In this document: positions 33,218 to 41,379 of the stretch, one piece after another
How positions within the stretch are numbered: position 1 is the stretch's first letter
Layout: the number at the start of each line of letters is the position of its first letter
Assembly: GCF_001273845.1 (NCBI RefSeq)
Contig: NZ_JHBW01000067.1
Coordinates: 1-64,000, forward strand
From: Leucobacter musarum subsp. musarum
GTDB lineage: Bacteria > Actinomycetota > Actinomycetes > Actinomycetales > Microbacteriaceae
Direction of reading: 5' to 3'
DNA: 64,000 nt
Notes under the pieces: generated by a model
Told to the model about the DNA's origin: nothing
Seen by the model: only the letters and a program-made list of their open reading frames with translations
The model's database searches: none
Program-made: the position numbers and the translations under genes

Positions 33218-33822
33218 GAGATCACCGTCTGACCGGCCTCGTGGTTGATCACCGTCTGCACCGCCTGGTGAGCGCTGATGTAGCGGCCCGTGAGCCTCTC
33301 AAGCACGGCCCGAGTTGCGAGAGCTTCTTCGAGCTCAATCTCGAACGCTTCCACGCCGCCGTAGACGAAGAAGCCGGGTGGGTCGACCGTCATCTTGCCG
33401 CTCTCCAAATCAATCGCGAACCGTTGAGTCACGGTGCCTGAGACGCCTGCTGAACGGCACTCTGGCGATTCAGCAGTAAGTGTGAGAGCCGCCGGCGACC
33501 CTGAAAGTTCGCCCCGCACCGCAGCCCACTTGGAACGAGCCCATGGAGGGGTCGGCAAGGGCGGCTCCGGCTTCGTCACGAATTCGCTGTTGAAGTAGGA
33601 CTCGCCGAGCAGTCCGGCGAGCGACTGATCGATCTCGAGACCGTTTTCCCCCTCGACGAAACCGCGCTGCCATTCGTTGAGCTGCTCTCTCGCTGCGTCA
33701 GTGACTCGCGGATCGTCAAGGCTCGTGATCGGCGCGCCGACGGTGTTCGCGAGATCGCGCATTTCGGCGAGCCATTTCGCGAAGGCTTCGCGGGTGTCGG
33801 GGGTGTCTGCGATGATATTCAT
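33214..33822 (-). CDS. Hypothetical element protein
   Basis: This 202-residue soluble protein starts at ATG 33822 behind GGAAGGAAACC. The N-terminal half is helical (DTREAFAKWLAEMRDLANTVG, AAREQLNEWQRGFVEG); the second half is beta-rich with RFAIDLESGKMTVDPPGFFVYGGVEAFEIELEEALATRAVLERLTG. I do not recognise the family. It heads the minus-strand run after the excisionase-like gene and is coupled to the HTH gene by a 4-nt overlap. Confidence 0.6.
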   Translation of the reverse strand: MNIIADTPDTREAFAKWLAEMRDLANTVGAPITSLDDPRVTDAAREQLNEWQRGFVEGENGLEIDQSLAGLLGESYFNSEFVTKPEPPLPTPPWARSKWAAVRGELSGSPAALTLTAESPECRSAGVSGTVTQRFAIDLESGKMTVDPPGFFVYGGVEAFEIELEEALATRAVLERLTGRYISAHQAVQTVINHEAGQTVIS

Positions 33823-33892
33823 GACTGGTTTCCTTCCAAGGTGATTTGGTCGTTGCCCTCGGCGCGGTGCTTCGCGTCGAGGGTTTTTGCGT

Positions 33893-34135
33893 CTATCGAA
33901 TGCGCCATGACGTGCCCTTCGCAGTATCACCGCGCTCCGCTGCGGCCGCGGCGAACGCGGCTTCGATGTAAGCGTCGATATCGGACGATCGGAACATGCG
34001 CCGACCGCCGATTTTCGCCGACAGAGGCGCACTGCCGTTATGGATCATCCATCGAAGCTGCGCCGGCGTCTTCCTCAGGCGCTCTGACGCTTCCTCGACG
34101 GAGAGCAGCTGCTCAGGCTCTGCTGTAGTCACCAC
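33893..34135 (-). CDS. Excisionase-like (AlpA/HTH_17) DNA-binding protein
   Basis: This 80-residue protein has a MerR-type HTH: LLSVEEASERLRKTPAQLRWMIHNGSAPLSAKIGGRRMFRSSDIDAYIEAAFAAA. The pattern, length and the GGRRMFRSSDIDAYIE wing are typical of recombination directionality factors and AlpA-like regulators. It is divergent from the repressor/integrase pair, a standard int/xis arrangement; it probably controls excision and/or the minus-strand operon. Confidence 0.78.
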   Translation of the reverse strand: MVTTAEPEQLLSVEEASERLRKTPAQLRWMIHNGSAPLSAKIGGRRMFRSSDIDAYIEAAFAAAAAERGDTAKGTSWRIR

Positions 34136-34163
34136 GTTGCCCCAATCTGGTTTATCTTGAATC

Positions 34164-34182
34164 GTTCATGATTTTCATGAAC
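34164..34182. promoter_or_regulatory. Perfect 8-bp inverted repeat, candidate repressor operator
   Basis: GTTCATGATTTTCATGAAC has exact 8-bp arms (34164-34171 and 34175-34182) around TTT. It lies in the AT-rich gap between the divergent excisionase and repressor genes. Further down, TAAACT (34239-34244) stands 7 nt before GTG 34252, which fits a -10 box for a leaderless repressor mRNA. Confidence 0.6.
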
Positions 34183-34251
34183 ACCGAGCACATTACCAAC
34201 GCATTCAAGATTTCTCAACACCTATCAACAAAAAGCCGTAAACTCGGTTGC

Positions 34252-34818
34252 GTGACCCTTGAAGAACGAATCGCACACAACGTCCGCCGGCTTCGCGGTG
34301 ATCTGACCCAGAGAGAACTCGCCGACGCAATGTCGGCGCGTGGCTGGAAGTGGCAGCATCAGACAGTCGGGATGATTGAGCAGGGCAATCGGTCCGTGAA
34401 ACTTGCTGAGGCCCTCGACCTGGTCGAAGTTCTGCAGCTACGCGATTTGCAGGAGCTCACTGCAGACCCTGGAGTCGGCGAGGCGAAACGGGCGTGGCAG
34501 CGCGCATACGACGCACACGAAGACCTCTTCGACGCGGCGCGAGAGCTACAAGATGCGCAGTACGAGCTCGCTTCGTTGTTGAGCTATCTCGAGGACGAAA
34601 CGAACGAAAGTTTGCCATTCAACGATGAGGCGATCGATCTGGTGCTCGGTTGGTCCCCGGAGAGTGCGGTGAAGCTGGCCTATCCGAAGGACCCCGGCGT
34701 TGCAGAGGGCGAGGCCGTCAACCGATGGATGAGTCATTTGCTCGCCGGGCCGTACGGCGAGCGCCTACGAGCGCTCTCGGATCGCGAATCGGCTCGGGAA
34801 CATAATGGCGAGCGTTAA
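34252..34818 (+). CDS. XRE/Cro-CI-type repressor
   Basis: This 188-residue protein has an N-terminal XRE HTH: IAHNVRRLRGDLTQRELADAMSARGWKWQHQTVGMIEQGNRSVKLAEALDLVEVL (residues 5-60). A charged coiled-coil (EAKRAWQRAYDAHEDLFDAARELQDAQYELASLLSYLEDE) and a C-terminal part of unknown fold follow. GTG 34252 is chosen because similarity starts there and a -10-like TAAACT sits 7 nt upstream; an in-frame ATG at 34168 would place the operator palindrome inside the gene. Its end overlaps the integrase start by 14 nt. Confidence 0.75.
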   Translation: MTLEERIAHNVRRLRGDLTQRELADAMSARGWKWQHQTVGMIEQGNRSVKLAEALDLVEVLQLRDLQELTADPGVGEAKRAWQRAYDAHEDLFDAARELQDAQYELASLLSYLEDETNESLPFNDEAIDLVLGWSPESAVKLAYPKDPGVAEGEAVNRWMSHLLAGPYGERLRALSDRESAREHNGER

Positions 34819-35929
34819 ACGTCAGCCGAGCGGGAAGTGGCGTGCACGGTTCCGCGATGATGCTGGTCGCGAGCACGCACGTCATTTTGAGACGAAGCGC
34901 GATGCGCAGCGGTGGCTCGATGAGGTCACGGCGTCGCAGTTGACGGGCCAGTACGTCGATCCGTCGGCGGGCAAGGTGACGCTCGAGCGATACTTCGCGG
35001 AGTGGTCGGCGCGTCAGATCTGGGCGCCTGGCACGACGAAGTCGATGGAGCTCTCTGTCTCGACGTGCTCGTTCAAGGGCACGGAGTTGCGCCGGCTCCG
35101 GCGGTCGCACGTCGAGGGCTGGGTCAAGAAGATGGATGACGACGAGCTCGCACCCGGAACGATCCGCACCAGGCTTAACAACGTGCGTGCGGTGCTGAAG
35201 TCTGCGGTGCGCGATCGCTACCTTGCGATCGACCCGACAGAGCGCGTCGCACTCCCCCGCGCTCGTCGAAGCGAGCACGCGATGGAGATCCCGACAGCGC
35301 AGCAAGTCGGCGCGCTCCTCTCGGGCGCTGACAGCCATTTCAGGGCGCTCGTGGCCCTCTGCGCGTTCGCGGGCCTGCGGCTCGGCGAGGCGGCCGCGCT
35401 GCGGCTCTCAGACGTCGATTTCCTGCGTCGTCAGATCACCGTCGCACGACAGATGCGCCCCGGTATCGAAAAAGGATCGCTCGAGGTCGTCGCGCCGAAG
35501 TACGGGTCAGAGCGAATCGTCTTCGCGGCCGACGAGCTGCTGCAGATCATCAACGAGCATCTCGCCGACGTCGGCACCTTCGGCGGCGAGCGCTATCTGT
35601 TCATGGGGAAGGCCGGCTTGCCGCCGTCGCGGGGCATGCTGGCGTATCAGTGGAAGAAAGCGCGTGACGCTGCCGGCGTCGATGGTGTGCGGCTGCACGA
35701 TCTGCGGCACTTCTACGCGTCAGGGTTGATCGCGAACGGTTGCGACGTCGTGACGGTACAGCAGGCGCTCGGTCATTCGAAGGCGACGACCACGCTCAAC
35801 ACCTACAGCCACCTGTGGCCGACGGCGGAGGACAAGACGCGGGCCGCGGTCGGGGTGCTGGTCCGCGAAGCTCTGGCGAATTCTGCGGACTCTGTGCGGA
35901 CTGCGGAGGCCGGAGTCACCACAGCGTAA
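34805..35929 (+). CDS. int: Phage-type tyrosine recombinase (integrase), intact
   Basis: This 374-residue protein has an N-terminal arm-binding domain (SGKWRARFRDDAGREHARHFETKRDAQRWLDEVTA), a core-binding domain (about residues 60-160) and a catalytic domain with all active residues: Arg192 (AGLRLGEAAALR), His298-x-x-Arg301 (LHDLRHFYASG), His324 (ALGHSK) and nucleophile Tyr334 (NTYSHL). The gene runs to 24 nt before the right core repeat. The last codons contain the TGCGGACT repeats that are proposed arm sites, so gene and site overlap. Cotranscribed with the repressor (14-nt overlap). Confidence 0.93.
   Translation: MASVKRQPSGKWRARFRDDAGREHARHFETKRDAQRWLDEVTASQLTGQYVDPSAGKVTLERYFAEWSARQIWAPGTTKSMELSVSTCSFKGTELRRLRRSHVEGWVKKMDDDELAPGTIRTRLNNVRAVLKSAVRDRYLAIDPTERVALPRARRSEHAMEIPTAQQVGALLSGADSHFRALVALCAFAGLRLGEAAALRLSDVDFLRRQITVARQMRPGIEKGSLEVVAPKYGSERIVFAADELLQIINEHLADVGTFGGERYLFMGKAGLPPSRGMLAYQWKKARDAAGVDGVRLHDLRHFYASGLIANGCDVVTVQQALGHSKATTTLNTYSHLWPTAEDKTRAAVGVLVREALANSADSVRTAEAGVTTA
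35884..35902. repeat. Two TGCGGACT direct repeats, 11-bp period (candidate integrase arm sites, right)
   Basis: TGCGGACT at 35884-35891 and 35895-35902 lies within the last codons of int, about 50 nt from the right core repeat. It matches the triple repeat at the left end in sequence, orientation and period. Confidence 0.6.
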
Positions 35930-35952
35930 GGGATCGGAGCCGATTCCCAACG

Positions 35953-35969
35953 TTGTCATTGAACGTCAC
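35953..35969. repeat. Right attachment repeat (attR core)
   Basis: TTGTCATTGAACGTCAC is identical to 28123-28139. To its right lies ACAGGAAC-type ribosome-site sequence on the minus strand (GACAGGAACCGCC before GTG) and TACAAT at 36048-36043, the expected native upstream region of the zinc metallopeptidase gene. Confidence 0.85.
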
Positions 35970-36096
35970 GGCGGTTCCTGTCCGTCAGTGGGGCGGTGGA
36001 GCGCGCGCGATCAGCGAGCCCGCAACGCATCCGTTGATCCAGATTGTACTGAGAATTCACCGTACGCGCCGCCTCGTTCGCGCGGTCCTACCGAGG

Positions 36097-36372
36097 TCAG
36101 TCTCGACGCACGTTGAGCAGCTGCCACCCGTCGGGCACCTGCGCACGCAGCTGATCCAGCGTCTCCGCTTCGATTTCACGCAGCCCGTCGCGACGAGCAT
36201 AGGTACCGACGGCCGAGATCGCAGTCTGCCCTTTCAGCATCGCCACCGGCGCCAGGATGAGATCGAAACCCTCAGGCCGAGCGGCCGCGAGCTTCTCCTG
36301 CACCTCGGGCAGGCCCTCGCCCGTGACTTCGGCCTGAACCAGTTCAATCTGGCGGATGGTGGCGTGCAGCAT
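36097..36372 (-). CDS. Small hypothetical protein
   Basis: This 91-residue protein begins MLHATIRQIELVQAEVTGEGLPEVQEKLAA and ends AETLDQLRAQVPDGWQLLNVRRD, an alpha/beta composition with two short helices and a few strands (FDLILAPVAMLKGQTAISAVGTY). I do not recognise the family. Codon use matches core genes. It lies between the former metallopeptidase promoter region and the iminopeptidase gene, on the same strand as both. Confidence 0.6.
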   Translation of the reverse strand: MLHATIRQIELVQAEVTGEGLPEVQEKLAAARPEGFDLILAPVAMLKGQTAISAVGTYARRDGLREIEAETLDQLRAQVPDGWQLLNVRRD

Positions 36373-36417
36373 GCTTCGAGACTATCGTCGCAGGCTCCCC
36401 GCCCGGTACCACCGGAG

Positions 36418-37404
<987 letters not shown>

Positions 37405-39522
37405 CTAACGAGCCGCAGCGGCCACCGCCTCGGGAGCCACCGCCGACTGCACACCGGCACGCTGATCCTCCTGTTGCTGTTTGCGCAGCTCTTTCTCGTG
37501 AATTGGCCAGGTGCCCGCAGCCCGCTGTGCCTCGACGTAGGCGTGCGCCTCCTCTTGCCGCTCGGCTTCGATACCCGTGGCGATTTCAGCGCGCAACAGT
37601 TCGGGCGTCAACCCGAACGGCTCGATGAGGTCGAGCGCGTGGGGGCGCAAGCGGCCGATGAGCCGGTCGATGTACGCGGTCACCGACTCGGCACGGTGCG
37701 CCGAGATACGCCCGGCGATGAGATACCACGCCGCGTGCTGCTCGATGAGCCCGAGACCGAAGAGGTCGCGCAACCAGGTAAGCACCTGGCGCGAACCGGG
37801 GTCCGCGATCTTGTCGAGCGCCTCCGTGAAGGCCTCCCACTGCAGCAACTCGCCGTGCGCGCGAGCGGCCTCGATCAGCTTGTGCTGCTGGGCGTTGAAC
37901 ACCTCTTCGTTGGCGATCGCCCGAGCGCGCTTGTCGCTCTTCGCAATACCCTTCGTCGCGTCGCGCAGTGCGAGCGCGATCTCGGCAACCATCGTCTGCA
38001 CACGGTCGGCGAGCAGCTCACGCTGGGCTTCGGGGGTGCGCATGCTCTCGACCGAGCGCGCCACCTGGCCGAGGTCGGCGATGCTCTGCCCGACCTGGCG
38101 CAGCCCGAAGCGGCTGACGCGATCCCCCAGCTGCGTCGCAGCAGCCTTTGCCAACGTCGCGCGGTCCGCATTCTTGAACTGGGCCGCGTAATCCGTGAGC
38201 AGACGCTTGCCCACGAGCTGCAGCAGCACGTTGTTGTCGCCCTCGAAGGTCACGTAAATGTCGAGATCTGCCCGCAACCCGACGAGGCGGTTCTTAGCGA
38301 TGAACCCCGAGCCGCCGCAGGCCTCGCGGGCCTCCTGCAACGTATCGAGCGCCGCCCATGTCGACAGCGGCTTGAACGCTGCGGCAAGCGTCTCGAGATC
38401 TTCACGGTTCTCGTCCGTGTCTTTGGCCCCCGAAAAGACCTCGTCGAACACGGTCAACAGGCGCTCATCGGCGAACGTCATGGCGTAGGTCTGCGCAAGA
38501 CGCGGCAGCAGGCGACGCTGATGCTGACCGTAGTCGAGCAGCACTGTTTCGCGCCCGGAGGCACCGGGGAACTGACGACGCTCGCTGCCGTATCGAATCG
38601 CGATGCCGAGCGCGGCTTGCATGGCACGCACCGCCGAGCCGTCGAGCGAGACACGACCCTGCACCAGCGTGCCGATCATCGTGAAGAAGCGACGCCCGGG
38701 GCTCTCGATCGCCGACGAGTACGTGCCATCGGCAGCGACATCGCCGTATCGATTCAGCAGGTTCTCGCGCGGTACGCGAACGTGCGAGAAGTGCAGACGG
38801 CCATTGTCGATGCCGTTCAACCCGCCCTTCACACCATCGTCTTCGCTGCCGACTCCCGGCATCATCTCGCCGCCTGCGGTGCGAATCGGCACGAAGAACG
38901 CGTGCACGCCATGGTTCACCCCGCGGGTGATGAGCTGTGCGAAGACGACCGCGGCGCGACCGTGCAGCGCAGCGTTGCCCAGGTAGTCCTTCCACGCGCC
39001 ACGGAACGGCGTGTGGATCTCGAACTCTTCAGTATCAGCGTCATAGGTCGCCGTAGTGCCGATCGAGGCGACATCTGATCCGTGGCCGATCTCCGTCATC
39101 GCGAATGCGCCGGGCAGCGCCAGACTCATCACGTCGGGCAACCACTGCTCGTGGTGCTTCGCGGTGCCCAGGTGCAGAATCGCAGCGCCGAAGAGCCCCC
39201 ACTGCACCCCGCTCTTGATCTGGAGCGACGGGTCGGCGAGCACGAGCTCCTGGAACGCGGCGATGTTGCCGCCGTGGTTGTCGCTGCCGCCAAGCGCCGT
39301 CGGGAACGCGCGCTGAATCGCTCCGGCCTCGACGAGAATGTCCATCTGCTCGAGGGCGCGCTCACGGTGCGCATCCATCGACTGGCCGGGAATGGTGTGC
39401 AGTCGGGGATCGCTCGCCAACGCACGCGAGGCGAGGCGTTCGGCCTTCCAGGTGCCGAGCAGGGCGTCGCTGACGACGTCGACATCGATGCGGGGCTGTG
39501 ACGACGGGGTGGTGTCGGCCAT
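37405..39522 (-). CDS. Acyl-CoA oxidase/dehydrogenase (ACOX-like flavoprotein)
   Basis: At 705 residues this is longer than ordinary acyl-CoA dehydrogenases (about 380) and matches the acyl-CoA oxidase layout. It has an N-terminal helical domain, FAMTEIGHGSDVASIGTTATYD (flavin and substrate contact), a middle beta domain with FHSHVRVPRENLLNRYGDV-like LHFSHVRVPRENLL, and then EACGGSGFIAKNRL and IYVTFEGDNNVLLQLVGKRLL, followed by an extra C-terminal helical domain. It would introduce the 2,3-double bond in fatty acyl-CoA. The start ATG 39522 replaces a longer frame that lacks similarity and a ribosome site. Confidence 0.88.
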   Translation of the reverse strand: MADTTPSSQPRIDVDVVSDALLGTWKAERLASRALASDPRLHTIPGQSMDAHRERALEQMDILVEAGAIQRAFPTALGGSDNHGGNIAAFQELVLADPSLQIKSGVQWGLFGAAILHLGTAKHHEQWLPDVMSLALPGAFAMTEIGHGSDVASIGTTATYDADTEEFEIHTPFRGAWKDYLGNAALHGRAAVVFAQLITRGVNHGVHAFFVPIRTAGGEMMPGVGSEDDGVKGGLNGIDNGRLHFSHVRVPRENLLNRYGDVAADGTYSSAIESPGRRFFTMIGTLVQGRVSLDGSAVRAMQAALGIAIRYGSERRQFPGASGRETVLLDYGQHQRRLLPRLAQTYAMTFADERLLTVFDEVFSGAKDTDENREDLETLAAAFKPLSTWAALDTLQEAREACGGSGFIAKNRLVGLRADLDIYVTFEGDNNVLLQLVGKRLLTDYAAQFKNADRATLAKAAATQLGDRVSRFGLRQVGQSIADLGQVARSVESMRTPEAQRELLADRVQTMVAEIALALRDATKGIAKSDKRARAIANEEVFNAQQHKLIEAARAHGELLQWEAFTEALDKIADPGSRQVLTWLRDLFGLGLIEQHAAWYLIAGRISAHRAESVTAYIDRLIGRLRPHALDLIEPFGLTPELLRAEIATGIEAERQEEAHAYVEAQRAAGTWPIHEKELRKQQQEDQRAGVQSAVAPEAVAAAAR

Positions 39523-39725
39523 CGGTTCTCCTTCGAGATGACGTTCGGGAGCCGGCCGCGGCGGCCGCGCACCCTCGTCAGGCCAGCGTAGAGAAGCGCC
39601 ACGACGGCGCCAAGCAGTCCCCCGCTCGTGCACAATGTGCACCGACAACGCACCCCAGTCGAGTTGTACGAAAGCTCTAAATACTCAGCCCTGCGACTAT
39701 CAGAACCCTCCCACGAGGAGTGTCG

Positions 39726-41378
39726 TCAGAACCGCTTTGCGAACCCGGGCTCGATGTCCCCGAAGAAGCTGGGGCTGATGCCGGCATCATCGAGGAGGTC
39801 GCGCAGGCGCTGCTGTCGCGCTCGCGGAACCAGTACGACGACCTGGCCCGCTTTTCCGGCGCGACCCGTGCGGCCGGATCGATGGAGGTAGATCTTGAAA
39901 TCGATCGGGGCGTCCGCCTGCACGACGAGGTCGACATCGTCGATGTGCAGACCCCGGGCGGCGACGTCGGTCGCCACAAGCACCGCCGCCTTGCCCGTTG
40001 CGAACTTCTCAAGGTTTCGCTCCCGCCGCGCTTGGCTGAGATTGCCGTGAAGCTCGACCGCGCGCACTCCGGCTTCGGTGAGCGTCTCGGTAAGTCGTGC
40101 TGCGTACTCGCGGGTGCGGGTGAACACCATGATGCGCCCGCGTCGCCTGACGAGCTCGGCCACCACCTCGTCCTGGTGTTCACGAGACACGACAAAGACG
40201 CGATGATCCACCGGCATTGCCGCGGCTTCCTCCGCTTCACGCACGGAGGGGTTGCTGAGAAACTCTGACACGAGGGTCGACACTGATGCATCGAGCGTTG
40301 CCGAGAAGAGCAACCGCTGCCCATCGCGCACCGTGTGGCGAAGCACCTGTTGCACGGGCTCGAGGAACCCCAGGTCACACATGTGGTCGGCCTCGTCGAT
40401 GACCGACACTCGCACGTCGCGCAGGTCGAGTCGACGGCGCTGCACCAGATCGAGCACCCGACCCGGGGTACCGATGACGATGTCCACCCCGCGCTCGAGC
40501 GCGTGCAGTTGCGGCTCGATCGGCATGCCTCCCACCATCTGTGCAGTGTAGAAGCCGACCGAGCGAGCCAACGGCTGCACGGTGCGATCGATCTGCAAAG
40601 CGAGCTCGCGAGTTGGTGCGAGGATCAACGCTTTGGGTGTGCGCACCTGCCCCTTCGGGGCGCGCACGCCGCGCTGCACCCGGTGCTTTGCAGGCGCCGG
40701 ATCCGTCGAGAACGCCCCTTCGGCTTTAAGGCGCAGCAGACGTTCCACGATTGCAGCACCGAATGCAATCGTCTTCCCCGAACCCGTGCGGGCTCGGCCC
40801 AGCACATCGCGCCCGGCAATGGTGTCGGGAATGGTGGCCGCTTGGATGGGGAACGGGCTCTTCGCCCCCAGTTCGCCAAGCACGCGAATCAGATTGCCGC
40901 CGAGTCCGAGATCACTGAACGACAGCGCTGCGGCCTCTGCAGCGGTCGTCAGTTGAGCATCGAGTCGCTCCGGAGCCTCGCTCGCCACAGCAGGGGCCGC
41001 CCCGGAAGATGCGCGAGGCGTCGCCCGCTTCGCCGATCCTTCGCCATCGAAGGCATACACCCGGGCGCCGCCTCTGGTGCTGCCACTGGCGTCGCCCCGC
41101 GAAGTCTCGCGCGAGTTGTCGCGCCGGCCCGCGTCAGCGCGAGGCATCGAACGACGACCTTGCACCGCACCGCCGGCGCGAGACTCGGTCCGAGCCCCGC
41201 CGCCCCGTGAATCGCGTCGCGCAGCGTCGGCCGACTGCTCCCGCCCGCCTCGCGGCGCCGACGGATCCTGCGGCTCCGACGCACCGCGCCGCCCCGGCGC
41301 ACCGCCTGACCGCTTGCGCCCTCGATTCGGGTCGTAGTTGGCGGGTGGTTTGAATCCGCCGCGCTTCTTCTGCGCCAT
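39726..41378 (-). CDS. DEAD-box ATP-dependent RNA helicase
   Basis: This 550-residue protein has a low-complexity Arg/Gly/Ala-rich N-terminus (about residues 1-130), then the helicase core with the Q-motif (LSFSDLGLGGNLIRVLGELG), motif I ARTGSGKT, Ia PTRELALQI, GTPGR, motif II DEAD (VSVIDEADHM), motif III SAT, and C-terminal motifs ATDVAARGLHIDDVDLVVQ and HRSGRTGRAG. It remodels structured RNA. The RGG-like tail normally sits C-terminally in such helicases; here it is N-terminal. It starts one nt after the stop of the RND exporter gene, so translation is probably coupled. Confidence 0.92.
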   Translation of the reverse strand: MAQKKRGGFKPPANYDPNRGRKRSGGAPGRRGASEPQDPSAPRGGREQSADAARRDSRGGGARTESRAGGAVQGRRSMPRADAGRRDNSRETSRGDASGSTRGGARVYAFDGEGSAKRATPRASSGAAPAVASEAPERLDAQLTTAAEAAALSFSDLGLGGNLIRVLGELGAKSPFPIQAATIPDTIAGRDVLGRARTGSGKTIAFGAAIVERLLRLKAEGAFSTDPAPAKHRVQRGVRAPKGQVRTPKALILAPTRELALQIDRTVQPLARSVGFYTAQMVGGMPIEPQLHALERGVDIVIGTPGRVLDLVQRRRLDLRDVRVSVIDEADHMCDLGFLEPVQQVLRHTVRDGQRLLFSATLDASVSTLVSEFLSNPSVREAEEAAAMPVDHRVFVVSREHQDEVVAELVRRRGRIMVFTRTREYAARLTETLTEAGVRAVELHGNLSQARRERNLEKFATGKAAVLVATDVAARGLHIDDVDLVVQADAPIDFKIYLHRSGRTGRAGKAGQVVVLVPRARQQRLRDLLDDAGISPSFFGDIEPGFAKRF

Positions 41379-41379
41379 C

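Larger units (their letters stand above)
28123..35969. mobile_element. Integrated 7.8-kb element: capsid-encoding phage satellite or reduced prophage
   Basis: The element is bounded by identical 17-bp repeats and has an intact tyrosine integrase at the right end. Order from right to left: int and repressor (plus strand); then on the minus strand an excisionase-like HTH gene, a hypothetical, two small HTH genes, an iteron/DnaA-box cluster, a SAP-like domain gene, a small basic gene, a WhiB-scaffold fusion, a zinc-ribbon gene, a scaffold-like gene and a major capsid gene. No terminase, portal, tail, lysis or relaxase gene is present. A tRNA-Arg and a 73-residue gene lie inside the left boundary. 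Confidence 0.75.
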
